Of a DNA stretch of 64,000 bases, positions 1 to 8,839 are shown piece after piece. The stretch is from assembly GCA_902582345.1 (NCBI GenBank), contig CACHRU010000002.1:124001-188000 (forward strand), given 5' to 3'. Origin of the DNA: an uncultured Pelagibacteraceae bacterium (GTDB lineage: Bacteria > Pseudomonadota > Alphaproteobacteria > Pelagibacterales > Pelagibacteraceae). The position numbers and the translations under genes are program-made. The notes beneath the pieces were generated by a model, which saw only the letters and a program-made list of their open reading frames with translations, ran no database searches and had not been told where the DNA came from. Position 1 is the stretch's first letter. Every line of letters starts with the position of its first letter.

Positions 1-1499
1 AATCCATCCTGTTCTAATGATTGTACAAGCAGCAAATCTTTAGCAGAAAAGAAATAATTCTTATTTCGCTTAATCTTTTTATAAACATTATTGAGATTTT
101 TTTGAGTCTTATCTTTTGAAAAGTTTTTTTCAGTGAAATACTTTATAACTCTTGATTTGTGTAGAACTTTATCATTATACTTAATTCTTCCCAACTCATA
201 TTCTGTATCGGTAATAGTATTTTTTTTGATTAAACTTACGTAAGAGTCTGAAATGTTATCATCAATTTCTATTTCATTAAGTTTATCACTTAAAAATTTT
301 CTGTAGACATTTGAAAGATTATCTTTTTTAAATAATTCTTTTAATAAAATTAAATTTTCTATCTTTTTTTCCTTTTTATCTGATAAAATGTATTTTTGAT
401 AAATCAAGGCTCTAGCATCTAAAGTATCTAAAGATTTATAAATATCTTCAGCATTTACCAAGGTATTGATATCGAATAAGAATTTTTTATATATTTCAAA
501 AATTTTTTCCTTATCAAATGTATTTTCGCTTGCAGCTATCTCTAAATTTTTAATTCTATCTTTGTCTTCGACATCCTCAATTGAAATCAAATTTGCTGCA
601 TCTAAATATTCCCAGATAAATTTATTTGTTTTTTTGTTTGGTTCATATTTAAAATTTTCTACAGTTATGGAAGATAGATAAAAGTTTAAAAGATTATCAT
701 CTTTTACAATATTATCTTTTTTATCTGTCAAACCTAATAAATAACTTATTTTTCCATCAAAAAACTTATCTGAAAGATTTTGTTCTTTTAATAAATCATA
801 AATCAACTGGGCTTCATTTTTTTTATTATCATATATCAAACAATAAATTTTAAATTTTTCTAAATAGGAGTCTTTTATTTCTTTGCTTATAAATTCTGAA
901 CTTTTACATCCTTCTTTAAGATTTGCTTTCGCGATATTTCTATCAACTAGATATTGTATTAATTCTTTTTTATATTCAAAGTTTTCATTTTTATTTAGAA
1001 ACTCCTTTATAAGATCATCTTTTTTATTTTTAATTAACCATCCAAATTTTAATTTTAAAAATTCTTCTTTATTAATATTCTTTTCAGGTAAGTATGAATA
1101 AGTCATAATTAACTTTTCAAAAATTTCCTCTGCTGAACTTGATAGGTTTAGTTTTTCAATTCTTTCAAAAGTTTTTTTTATGTCATTTCCATCTGATTTT
1201 ACCCACATATTTAAATTTAAATCTAAGTCCTCAGGATCGTAAATTCCATAAAGATCCTTTTCTTTTTGTGAAAATTCAAATTCTTCTGAGATTTCAATAT
1301 TTGAGTCTACATTCTTCTTTTTGAAATTAATTTGATTTTTATTTTCCTCTTTTTTATTCTCACTTATTTTAAAATTATTCTCTGAATTTTCTTTTTTTTT
1401 CCAAATATCAACTGTATCCTCAGATTTTAATCGAGGACTCAAAATAATTATGAAAAAAAGAAATATAAAAAGAAATTTATTTAAGCTTAATAATTTCAT
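1..1499 (-). CDS. Secreted protein of unknown function, cut by left window edge
   Basis: A minus-strand frame stays open from an ATG at 1499 to the window edge, giving 499 visible residues with no stop, so the C-terminus is missing. Residues 1-26 look like a Sec signal peptide: a Lys, a long hydrophobic stretch rich in Phe, Leu and Ile, then SPRLKSE. The mature part is acidic, Lys/Glu/Asn-rich and probably all-helical, with conserved-looking patches such as KDLYGIYDPEDLDLNLNMWV near residue 85. I recognise no domain. A periplasmic or surface-associated helical-repeat protein is only a guess. It follows the 60-residue membrane protein ending at 1477, overlapping it by 23 nt, so the two are probably co-transcribed. 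Confidence 0.75.
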   Translation of the reverse strand, partial: MKLLSLNKFLFIFLFFIIILSPRLKSEDTVDIWKKKENSENNFKISENKKEENKNQINFKKKNVDSNIEISEEFEFSQKEKDLYGIYDPEDLDLNLNMWVKSDGNDIKKTFERIEKLNLSSSAEEIFEKLIMTYSYLPEKNINKEEFLKLKFGWLIKNKKDDLIKEFLNKNENFEYKKELIQYLVDRNIAKANLKEGCKSSEFISKEIKDSYLEKFKIYCLIYDNKKNEAQLIYDLLKEQNLSDKFFDGKISYLLGLTDKKDNIVKDDNLLNFYLSSITVENFKYEPNKKTNKFIWEYLDAANLISIEDVEDKDRIKNLEIAASENTFDKEKIFEIYKKFLFDINTLVNAEDIYKSLDTLDARALIYQKYILSDKKEKKIENLILLKELFKKDNLSNVYRKFLSDKLNEIEIDDNISDSYVSLIKKNTITDTEYELGRIKYNDKVLHKSRVIKYFTEKNFSKDKTQKNLNNVYKKIKRNKNYFFSAKDLLLVQSLEQDG

Positions 1500-1659
1500 T
1501 TGTGACGTCTTTTTGGATATCTTTTTTTGGTGAGGAAAAGTTAATTTTATCAAGAAAGAAAATTGCAGCGAGCAAAATTATCAACGCAATAAAAATCTTG
1601 ATTAAAGTTCTTCCAATAGATTGTCCTATTGATTTTTCTCTTTGGAATTTAAGTTGCAT
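1477..1659 (-). CDS. Small single-pass membrane protein, unknown function
   Basis: This 60-residue protein has a basic N-terminus (KFQREKSIGQSIGRT), one predicted membrane helix at about residues 19-37 (IKIFIALIILLAAIFFLDKI), and a charged C-terminal tail. The positive-inside pattern suggests a cytoplasmic N-terminus and a periplasmic tail. It lies directly upstream of, and overlaps by 23 nt, the large secreted protein that begins at 1499. It is divergent from aroK with a 73-bp gap, which should hold both promoters. I do not recognise the family. The overlap and gene order support it being real and working with its neighbour at the membrane. Confidence 0.6.
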   Translation of the reverse strand: MQLKFQREKSIGQSIGRTLIKIFIALIILLAAIFFLDKINFSSPKKDIQKDVTNEIIKLK

Positions 1660-1732
1660 AGTTTTTAAATATATTTAAACTCAATAAATAAGACAAATTT
1701 GTGATAAATCAAATTATAAATTAGGAAATTTT

Positions 1733-2248
1733 TTGAAAAAAAACCTTGTTTTAACTGGAATGATGGGTGTTGGTAAATCAACAATAGGCAGGATTCTGTC
1801 TAGAAAACTCAATATGAAATTTGCTGACATTGACAAGATTATAGAAAAAAGACAACTAAGATCAATCAAAAACATTTTCGAAACAAGAGGGGAAAAATAT
1901 TTCAGAAAAATTGAAAAAAAAATAACACTTAAAATTTTAAAAAAAGAGAACATGGTAATAGCACTTGGCGGGGGTGCTTTTGTAAATAGCTCTATAAGGT
2001 CATCGGTATTGAATAAATGTGTTAGTTTTTGGCTTAATATTGATATTAAAAATTTGAAGGACCGATTCCGGAACTCTAAAAATAGACCTCTTTTAATTAG
2101 TGGAGATCTTGAAGAAAATTTAACAGAAATTTTAAAAAAAAGGGAAAAATTTTACAAATTGGCAAATTACACCATAAAGTGTAATAAATTGAACAAAGGT
2201 ATGATAGTAAAAAAAATTATAGAATTATATGAAAATAAAGAAAATTAA
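1733..2248 (+). CDS. aroK: Shikimate kinase
   Basis: Shikimate kinase phosphorylates shikimate at the 3-hydroxyl with ATP, the fifth step of chorismate synthesis. At 171 residues it is a normal family length. The P-loop GMMGVGKST is at residues 9-17, followed by the shikimate-binding FADIDKIIE segment, and GGGAF near residue 80. The lid carries an Arg-rich stretch (RFRNSKNRPLL). The start is a TTG preceded by AGGAA; the ATGs at codons 10 and 11 lie inside the P-loop and are too late. It overlaps aroB by 20 nt, so the pair is translationally coupled. Confidence 0.95.
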   Translation: MKKNLVLTGMMGVGKSTIGRILSRKLNMKFADIDKIIEKRQLRSIKNIFETRGEKYFRKIEKKITLKILKKENMVIALGGGAFVNSSIRSSVLNKCVSFWLNIDIKNLKDRFRNSKNRPLLISGDLEENLTEILKKREKFYKLANYTIKCNKLNKGMIVKKIIELYENKEN

Positions 2249-3338
2249 AATTTCACAAAAGGGCTTTAAGTATTCTATCATGATTGGTAATGGAATAATA
2301 AATTCAACAAGATCTCAGATAAGAAAAGCTTGCCCTGAAGTAAAAAAGATTTGTTTAGTTGCGGACAAGAATATTCCTGTCGGATTAAGAGGAAAATTAA
2401 AAAAACAACTCACTAATTATGAGCTTCATGAAGTAATTTTAAATCCAAGTGAAAAGTTGAAATCATTTTCTAACGTATCAAAATTGACGGACAAACTTCT
2501 TTCGTTAAACTTCAATAGAACTGACTTAATCATTTCATTCGGCGGGGGTGTAATAGGAGATTATTCAGCTTTCGTAGCAAGTATTTTAAAAAGAGGAATA
2601 AATCTTATAAATATTCCTTCAACTCTTTTATCACAAGTTGATGCAGCTATTGGAGGTAAGACTGGAGTAAATTCAAAATTTGGAAAAAATTTATTAGGTA
2701 CTTTTTATTTACCTAAAGCTGTAATAATTGATGTAAATTTGATTCAAAGTTTATCTCAAAGAGAGATGGTCACGGGTTTTGCTGAAATTTTAAAACATGC
2801 AATAATTTTTGATAAAAAGTTTTATAGCTGGTTGGATAAAAATTCTTTTAAATTGTTGAAGGATAGGAATATTAAATTTTTAAAAGAGGCTATATATAAA
2901 AGTTGTAAAATTAAACTATTTTTCGTGAATAATGATTTTAAAGAAAAAAATATGAGAATGAATTTAAATTTTGGTCACACTTTTGCGCATGCAATAGAAT
3001 CAGCAAACAACTATTCATCTAGTATAAAACATGGAGAGGCTGTTCTAATAGGCATGGTTATGGCTACCAAGCTTTCAAAAATTTTAAAAGTAACAACAGA
3101 AAAAACCTTAAATAGAATTTTAAATTTTTACGATAAATACCATTTAAATTATGATCTGAAGAAAGTTTTAAATAAAAAAAAATTTAGTAAAATTATAAAA
3201 TTCATGAGTTCAGATAAAAAAAATAAAGGGAGGAAGATTAATTTCGTACTTCTTAAACAAATAGGAAAAACTGCCGAACCAGGTAATTATAAATATTCTC
3301 CAGAATTTATAAAAAGAAACTTTAATAAACTTATATAA
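2229..3338 (+). CDS. aroB: 3-dehydroquinate synthase
   Basis: This NAD- and metal-dependent enzyme converts DAHP to 3-dehydroquinate, the second step of the shikimate pathway. Its 369 residues match the family. The nucleotide-binding GGGVIGD motif is near residue 105, followed by PSTLLSQVDAAIGGKTGVN and the metal-ligand HTFAHAIE (His at about 250) with a later HGEAV. It overlaps aroK by 20 nt, the usual aroK-aroB arrangement of proteobacteria. It meets the BolA gene tail to tail with an 8-nt overlap. Confidence 0.96.
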   Translation: MKIKKIKISQKGFKYSIMIGNGIINSTRSQIRKACPEVKKICLVADKNIPVGLRGKLKKQLTNYELHEVILNPSEKLKSFSNVSKLTDKLLSLNFNRTDLIISFGGGVIGDYSAFVASILKRGINLINIPSTLLSQVDAAIGGKTGVNSKFGKNLLGTFYLPKAVIIDVNLIQSLSQREMVTGFAEILKHAIIFDKKFYSWLDKNSFKLLKDRNIKFLKEAIYKSCKIKLFFVNNDFKEKNMRMNLNFGHTFAHAIESANNYSSSIKHGEAVLIGMVMATKLSKILKVTTEKTLNRILNFYDKYHLNYDLKKVLNKKKFSKIIKFMSSDKKNKGRKINFVLLKQIGKTAEPGNYKYSPEFIKRNFNKLI

Positions 3339-3585
3339 TTTTTATTTCTAAAGCATGAATCTTTTCTTTAAGTTCAGGCTTTAAAATGTGAAAAATTTCT
3401 CTTTGAGCCGATATTCTATTTTTCTTTTTTAAATAGTTAGATTTAATTTGTAAACTTAAATGAAACTTTGATTTACTATAAAATTTATGACCTGCATGTT
3501 TAGAGGAATTATCAATTATTTTTATTTCTTCTAAAGATATGTTTTTCTTTATTTTATTCTCTATATGTTTTAAAAACTCAGACAT
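3331..3585 (-). CDS. BolA family protein
   Basis: This 84-residue protein has the BolA fold signature: an N-terminal helix, then DNSSKHAGHKFY with the conserved HAGH element, and a C-terminal HALEIKII strand. BolA proteins partner with monothiol glutaredoxins in Fe-S and iron handling. No glutaredoxin is visible nearby, so the partner is inferred. It is divergent from the J-domain gene and convergent with aroB. The order BolA / J-domain / cobS / cobT is common in alphaproteobacteria. Confidence 0.88.
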   Translation of the reverse strand: MSEFLKHIENKIKKNISLEEIKIIDNSSKHAGHKFYSKSKFHLSLQIKSNYLKKKNRISAQREIFHILKPELKEKIHALEIKII

Positions 3586-3618
3586 AAATATAATCTAACA
3601 AAAAATAATATATTTAAA

Positions 3619-4134
3619 ATGAAAATAATTTGTGACTGGGAGATGTGTGATAAAGAAGGTGTTTATAAAGCACCAATTGAAAGAGATAATAGTAAAAAAT
3701 ATCGATTGCTCTGTTTAGATCATATAAAAATTTTTAATAAAAAGTGGAATTATTTTGAAAATATGACCGATGAACAAATAGAGTATTTTGTAAAATCTGA
3801 TATTACTTGGCACAAATCTACAAAAAGTTTTGGATCTTCAGAGAATTTTTTTAATATATTATGGAATAATGCCTTAGAAGATAAGTTAAATATTTTTAAT
3901 TCTAAAAATTTTAAAGATTTTAAAAAAGCAAAAATTTCTAACACGGATAAAGACGCTTTTGATATTATGGATCTAAAATATGACGTTAAATGGGAAGAAA
4001 TTCAAAAGAGATTTAAAACTCTTGTAAAGAAGTACCATCCTGATAAAAATCAGGGTAATAAAAAATTTGAAAATAAATTAAAACAAATTACATTGGCATA
4101 TAGTCAACTTAAGAAAACTATGGGGAAAAAATAA
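3619..4134 (+). CDS. J-domain (DnaJ-like) protein upstream of cobS
   Basis: The C-terminal third is a J domain, with the HPD motif at residues 140-142 in [10 protein letters not shown] and helices on either side, so it should stimulate an Hsp70 (DnaK). The N-terminal part has [15 protein letters not shown] and a second Cys/His pair (LLCLDHI), which together could bind zinc. It lacks the Gly/Phe and zinc-finger regions of DnaJ and is not a housekeeping DnaJ. Its stop overlaps the start of cobS by 1 nt (TAATG). That coupling suggests it acts on, or is co-regulated with, the CobS/CobT complex. Confidence 0.88.
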   Translation: MKIICDWEMCDKEGVYKAPIERDNSKKYRLLCLDHIKIFNKKWNYFENMTDEQIEYFVKSDITWHKSTKSFGSSENFFNILWNNALEDKLNIFNSKNFKDFKKAKISNTDKDAFDIMDLKYDVKWEEIQKRFKTLVKKYHPDKNQGNKKFENKLKQITLAYSQLKKTMGKK

Positions 4135-5114
4135 TGAGTAATTTTTCAGCAAATAATAAGCCAGATATTAAAATTTCTGTAAAGCAAACTTTTGGTATTA
4201 ATTCGGATATGGAGATAGATGCTTTTTCTGAACAGAATGAACTTGTTCCAAAAATAGATCAGAATTATAAATTTGATAGAGATACAACACTTGCGATTTT
4301 ATCTGGGTTTGCATTTAATAAAAGAGTATTAATACAAGGCTATCACGGAACTGGTAAATCTACGCATATCGAACAAGTTGCTGCAAGACTTAACTGGCCA
4401 TGTGTTAGAGTAAATTTGGACAGTCATATTAGTAGAATCGATTTAGTTGGAAAAGATGCAATTATTCTTAAGGAAGGTAAACAGGTCACTGAATTTAAAG
4501 AAGGTATTCTTCCTTGGTCAATTCAAAATCCAATAGCTTTAGTATTTGATGAATACGATGCAGGAAGGCCCGATGTTATGTTTGTAATACAAAGAATTTT
4601 GGAAAGTGAGGGTAATTTTACCTTGCTTGATACAAACAAGGTTCTTAACCAGAATAAATATTTTAGGATGTTCGCCACAACTAATACAATTGGTCTAGGA
4701 GATACAACTGGACTATATCACGGCACACAACAAATCAATCAAGGTCAAATGGATAGATGGAATATTGTTACCACACTAAATTATTTACCTTTTGAAAAAG
4801 AATTTGAAATAATTTTGGCAAAAAATAAAAACTTCAACAATAAAGAGGGTAAAGAAAAACTTACGAATATGATTAAAGTTGCAGACCTTACGAGAAAAGG
4901 TTTTATAAATGGAGATATCTCAACGGTCATGAGTCCAAGAACAGTTTTGCATTGGGCTGAAAATACTAATATTTTTAAAGATCAAGGCTACGCTTTTAGA
5001 GTAACATTTTTGAATAAATGTGATGAATTAGAAAAAAAAATTATCTCGGAATATTACCAGAGATGTTTTGGGGTAGACTTGCCTGAGTCTTCTATTAACG
5101 TAAGCATCTCTTAA
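4134..5114 (+). CDS. cobS: CobS-type AAA+ ATPase (cobaltochelatase subunit-like)
   Basis: CobS is the AAA+ MoxR-like motor that, with CobT and CobN, inserts cobalt into hydrogenobyrinic acid a,c-diamide in aerobic B12 synthesis. This 326-residue protein has Walker [10 protein letters not shown] at residues 69-77, Walker B ALVFDEYD at about 135-142, and a sensor-1 FATTNT segment. It is the typical length. It is followed by cobT after 1 nt and preceded by a co-translated J-domain gene. No cobN or other B12 gene occurs in this window. The family assignment is firm, but the substrate is not. Confidence 0.9.
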   Translation: MSNFSANNKPDIKISVKQTFGINSDMEIDAFSEQNELVPKIDQNYKFDRDTTLAILSGFAFNKRVLIQGYHGTGKSTHIEQVAARLNWPCVRVNLDSHISRIDLVGKDAIILKEGKQVTEFKEGILPWSIQNPIALVFDEYDAGRPDVMFVIQRILESEGNFTLLDTNKVLNQNKYFRMFATTNTIGLGDTTGLYHGTQQINQGQMDRWNIVTTLNYLPFEKEFEIILAKNKNFNNKEGKEKLTNMIKVADLTRKGFINGDISTVMSPRTVLHWAENTNIFKDQGYAFRVTFLNKCDELEKKIISEYYQRCFGVDLPESSINVSIS

Positions 5115-5115
5115 A

Positions 5116-6900
5116 ATGGACAAAAAAGAGGATTTATTAAGTAATTTTAAAGCCGCAATAGTTTCTACTGTTAGATCAATATCTAGAATTGAAAACGTCA
5201 ACGTCAACTTTGGAAAAGGTAGAGGAAAAGATAGTAAATTGTCGGTTAATTTACCAGAAGTAACAGAATTAAAAAAAATTAATTTTATGAATACAAGAGC
5301 ACAAGCTGACTCTAGTGCTCTTAAACTAAAGTATAGTGATAAAAAAATTTTTGAAAAATTCATGCCAGAAGGAAATGTCTCGAAAAAACTTTACGAATTA
5401 GCTGAAAAAATTAGGTACGAAAAATTAGGATCAATTGAATTTGAAGGTGTTAAAAAAAATTTGGATAATTATTACTCAAATAAATTAAAAGAAATTAAGG
5501 GTAAAGAAACTGAGAAAAATATTTCAAATGCATTTGAAAATTATTTAAGATCTTACTTTACAAAAAGTGATACAAAAAATTTTGATAGTCAATTTAAACC
5601 TTTTAAAAAAGAGCTTGATAAAAATTTAAAAAAAGAAATCACCACATTAAAAAAGATTATAGGAGACCAAAAAAAATTTAACTCAACAATTTCAAAAATT
5701 ATTTCAACAATGAATATTGAGGAAAATATTGAACCGAATGAAAACCAAAGGGATGAGCTTAAACAAAAAGACTCCCCTCAAAATTCAGAGAAAGAAGATC
5801 AAAAAGATAAAAGTGAAGAAAATGATGAGATGGCAATAGACGCTTTGTCTCCTGATCTGGATGAATTTGCAAAAGATTCTGATAATGACGATCAAATAAT
5901 TGAACTAGAGCAAGAGGCGGACTCACCTAGTCAAAGAAATAGGTCAAAAAAAACTATTAATGATAAAAAATACAAAGCATACACGGAAGAATTTGATGAA
6001 ATTGTAAAAGCTGAGGATCTTGAGTCTGAAGAAGAGTTAAATAGATTAAGACAAAACTTAGATCAGCAATTATTGCAACTAAAAAGCTTTATTGCAAAAT
6101 TGGCAAATAAACTTCAAAGAAAACTTCTAGCTAAACAAAATAGATCTTGGGAATTTGATTTAGAAGAGGGTTTACTGGATAATTCTAAGCTGGCAAGAGT
6201 AATAATTGATCCTTTCAATTCGTTATCGTTTAAAAAAGAGAAGGACATGGAGTTCAAAGATACTTTGGTTACTATCTTAATTGATAACTCGGGATCAATG
6301 AGAGGAAAACCGATTTCTGTAGCTGCAATCTGTGCTGATATATTGTCAAGAACTTTGGAGAGATGTTCAGTAAAAGTTGAAATTTTAGGTTTTACTACAA
6401 AACATTGGAAAGGAGGGTCTTGCAGGGAAAAATGGATGTCAAATGATAAGCCAACTTCACCTGGAAGATTAAATGATTTAAGACACATAATTTATAAGTC
6501 TGCAGATACGCCATGGCGCCAGTCAAAAAAGAATATGGGTTTGATGCTTAAAGAAGGTTTACTAAAAGAAAATATTGATGGTGAGGCTCTTATCTGGGCT
6601 TTCAAAAAAATGGTCCAGAGGAAAGAGGAAAGGAAAATTTTAATGGTAATTTCTGATGGAGCACCAGTAGATGACTCAACTCTATCTTCAAACTCTAGCG
6701 ATTATTTAGAAAAAAATTTAAAAAAAGTGGTTAATTGGATTGAGAGTAATTCAAAAATAGAATTATTGGCAATCGGTATTGGTCACGATGTAAGTAGATA
6801 TTACAAGAGAGCGGTTAAGATTGTAGATGTTCAGGATTTGGGTGATGTGATGATAAATCAATTATCCGATCTGTTTACTAATAAAAAAAAACTTAATTAA
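5116..6900 (+). CDS. cobT: CobT-type vWA protein (cobaltochelatase subunit-like)
   Basis: CobT pairs with the CobS ATPase ring. This 594-residue protein has an N-terminal CobT domain, a long acidic, low-complexity central region at about 195-300 rich in Glu, Asp, Lys and Ser, and a C-terminal von Willebrand A domain. The MIDAS motif is intact (DNSGS starting at residue 390), and [10 protein letters not shown] follows near residue 515. It begins 1 nt after cobS and overlaps the convergent transporter gene by 4 nt. A role in B12 synthesis is uncertain; another client protein is possible. Confidence 0.9.
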   Translation: MDKKEDLLSNFKAAIVSTVRSISRIENVNVNFGKGRGKDSKLSVNLPEVTELKKINFMNTRAQADSSALKLKYSDKKIFEKFMPEGNVSKKLYELAEKIRYEKLGSIEFEGVKKNLDNYYSNKLKEIKGKETEKNISNAFENYLRSYFTKSDTKNFDSQFKPFKKELDKNLKKEITTLKKIIGDQKKFNSTISKIISTMNIEENIEPNENQRDELKQKDSPQNSEKEDQKDKSEENDEMAIDALSPDLDEFAKDSDNDDQIIELEQEADSPSQRNRSKKTINDKKYKAYTEEFDEIVKAEDLESEEELNRLRQNLDQQLLQLKSFIAKLANKLQRKLLAKQNRSWEFDLEEGLLDNSKLARVIIDPFNSLSFKKEKDMEFKDTLVTILIDNSGSMRGKPISVAAICADILSRTLERCSVKVEILGFTTKHWKGGSCREKWMSNDKPTSPGRLNDLRHIIYKSADTPWRQSKKNMGLMLKEGLLKENIDGEALIWAFKKMVQRKEERKILMVISDGAPVDDSTLSSNSSDYLEKNLKKVVNWIESNSKIELLAIGIGHDVSRYYKRAVKIVDVQDLGDVMINQLSDLFTNKKKLN

Positions 6901-7484
6901 ATTTTATAATAAGATTCTTTATTTGAAAAATCTTTAATCTTATTTATAAATAATCTAAACGGAATAAGCATTATTAGAGCAATTAATAATTTTACCAAAA
7001 AATCTCCAATAGCTAAGGTCACCCAAGGGACACCTGTATTATAGAACGAAATTGTAAAAAATAAAAATGTATCTATTAATGATCCTAAAAGTGAGGAGTA
7101 TAAAGGAGCGATAAACCACTTAACATTTTTTCTCAATCTATCAAAAATACTTATGTCTAAGTTTTGTGCTATAAAAAAAGCTATCCCAGATCCAAAGGCA
7201 ATTCTGATTGAAATTATATCATCAAAATTTGTTGAAATAATTAATGTTAGCAAAACTCCGATGATGAAACCAAAATAAACAATTTTTCTTGCTACAAACT
7301 TTCCATAAGCTCTATTACAAAGATCAGTTATTAAGAAAGTAATTGGATAACTAAAAGCACCATATGTTAATATTTCCTCTAATCCAAAATGATGAATAGG
7401 AAATTGTACTAAAAAGTTTGATGAAATTACAACTAGCCCCATCGCCAATGACAAGTAAACAAAAAGACTTAAATTCTTAAGCAT
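6897..7484 (-). CDS. Queuosine precursor transporter (YhhQ/VUT family)
   Basis: This 195-residue inner-membrane protein with about six helices matches the YhhQ/QPTR family, which imports queuosine precursors such as preQ0 or preQ1 for tRNA modification. Family-like features are the [11 protein letters not shown] segment after the second helix and the [22 protein letters not shown] region. Its ATG follows the rpmB stop with no intervening base, so translation is probably coupled. Substrate is inferred from the family; no queuosine synthesis genes are in the window. Confidence 0.85.
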   Translation of the reverse strand: MLKNLSLFVYLSLAMGLVVISSNFLVQFPIHHFGLEEILTYGAFSYPITFLITDLCNRAYGKFVARKIVYFGFIIGVLLTLIISTNFDDIISIRIAFGSGIAFFIAQNLDISIFDRLRKNVKWFIAPLYSSLLGSLIDTFLFFTISFYNTGVPWVTLAIGDFLVKLLIALIMLIPFRLFINKIKDFSNKESYYKI

Positions 7485-7763
7485 TTAGTTTTTTCCAGCT
7501 AAAGAAATTTTTAATTTTTTTACTCTTTTTGATAGGTGTTTATTTTTTGCTGTTTTTAAAAATTTATCTAGTCCACCTTTAAAATCGACAGTTCTTAATG
7601 CAGCATTTGAAACTAAAAGTCTTATATTTTTATCTAGTTTTTCACTTTTAAACGAGACTTTCTTTAAATTTGGTAAAAATCTTCTTTTTGTCTTATTGTT
7701 AGAATGACTAACATTGTGACCTTTGAGAGGTGACTTTCCTGTAAGTTCGCATCTTTTAGACAT
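7485..7763 (-). CDS. rpmB: 50S ribosomal protein L28
   Basis: The 92-residue protein starts with the L28 signature MSKRCELTGKSPLKGHNVSHSNN and continues with NKTKRRFLPNL and a basic C-terminus ending KISLAGKN. It is an alphaproteobacterial-type long L28 and needs no zinc Cys set. It sits between pyrD (38 bp upstream) and the queuosine-precursor transporter, which it abuts exactly. Confidence 0.97.
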   Translation of the reverse strand: MSKRCELTGKSPLKGHNVSHSNNKTKRRFLPNLKKVSFKSEKLDKNIRLLVSNAALRTVDFKGGLDKFLKTAKNKHLSKRVKKLKISLAGKN

Positions 7764-7801
7764 GATTAATTTTGTTTATATAAGACTTTAAACTTTTGTG
7801 G

Positions 7802-8836
7802 TCAAGTATTTAATCCTACAGCATCACTAACATTTTTAATGTTTTCTCTCTTTAGTATTGAAATCAATTCATTTTTTATGTCTCTTGCAATAGTTGGTCC
7901 TCTAAATATCATACCCGTATAAAGTTGTATGGCAGAAGCGCCTGCGCTTATTTTTTCAAAAGCTGACTCACCGGAGTCAACTCCACCGACGCCAATAATA
8001 GTAATTTTTTTATTAGTGCCTTTGTAAAATTCTTTAATCATTTTTGTTGATACATGCTTTAGAGGTTGTCCTGATAAACCGCCCTCTTCAGATTTTTTTG
8101 TGTCTTTAAGTTCTTCTCTATTTTCTATAGTTGTATTTGAAATTATCAGTCCATTAATATTAAATTTTTTTGCAAGTTCTATTATTTGGCTTACATCCTT
8201 ATAATCAATATCTGGGGAAATTTTTAAACAAATAGGTTTTGGAATTTTCAGTTTAAAAATTTTATTTAGCAAAAAATCTAAAGATTTTTTTTCATGAAAA
8301 TCTCTTAATCCCACTGTATTTGGTGACGATATATTTATTGTTAAATAATTTGCAAATTTATGTATTTTAGATAAACACTCTACAAAATCATCGGACTTAT
8401 CTTTTGTATCACTATTCGGCCCGATATTTATTCCTAGCATTTCTTTTGGTGGATTTTTTGAAATTCTTTTAATAATTAAATCTAGACCATGGTTATTGAA
8501 GCCAAGTCTATTAATTAATGCCTTATCTTTCTCGAGCCTAAATACTCTTGGTTTTGGGTTACCTAATTGGCGCCTAGGCGTAATTGTTCCGACTTCTACA
8601 AAACCAAATCCCAATTTAAAAAATGAATTATATACCTCTGCGCTTTTATCAAATCCTGCAGCAAGACCAATGGGATTTCGGATTTTCTGACCAAACACTT
8701 TGGTTTCTAATTTATCTTCATCCTTTATTTGAAAAATATTATTCGGAATTAAATTTAATTTTAAAGACTTAATTGCTAAATCGTGAGCCATTTCTGGGTC
8801 TAGATTAAATATGAAAGGTCTAATTATTGAAAACAT
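7802..8836 (-). CDS. pyrD: Dihydroorotate dehydrogenase (quinone), class 2
   Basis: This FMN enzyme oxidises dihydroorotate to orotate, passing electrons to ubiquinone at the inner membrane. It has 344 residues, and the N-terminal helical extension (FIFNLDPEMAHDLAIKSL) marks the membrane-bound class 2 form. Motifs seen are NPIGLAAGFDK, LINRLGFNNHG, NISSPNT, a Lys in CLKISPD, and GGLSG. It lies 3 bp after lysS and 38 bp before rpmB, so the three are likely one transcript. Confidence 0.96.
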   Translation of the reverse strand: MFSIIRPFIFNLDPEMAHDLAIKSLKLNLIPNNIFQIKDEDKLETKVFGQKIRNPIGLAAGFDKSAEVYNSFFKLGFGFVEVGTITPRRQLGNPKPRVFRLEKDKALINRLGFNNHGLDLIIKRISKNPPKEMLGINIGPNSDTKDKSDDFVECLSKIHKFANYLTINISSPNTVGLRDFHEKKSLDFLLNKIFKLKIPKPICLKISPDIDYKDVSQIIELAKKFNINGLIISNTTIENREELKDTKKSEEGGLSGQPLKHVSTKMIKEFYKGTNKKITIIGVGGVDSGESAFEKISAGASAIQLYTGMIFRGPTIARDIKNELISILKRENIKNVSDAVGLNT

Positions 8837-8839
8837 TTT

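Noticed and set aside
466..1324. Three plus-strand frames of 61-72 residues at the left end
   Set aside because: They are antisense to the open minus-strand protein and have Phe/Leu/Ser-rich composition typical of Lys/Glu/Asn codons read backwards.
5700..6060. Low-complexity acidic region in cobT as a possible frameshift or repeat
   Set aside because: An acidic, variable linker is normal for CobT; the frame is continuous into a proper vWA domain.
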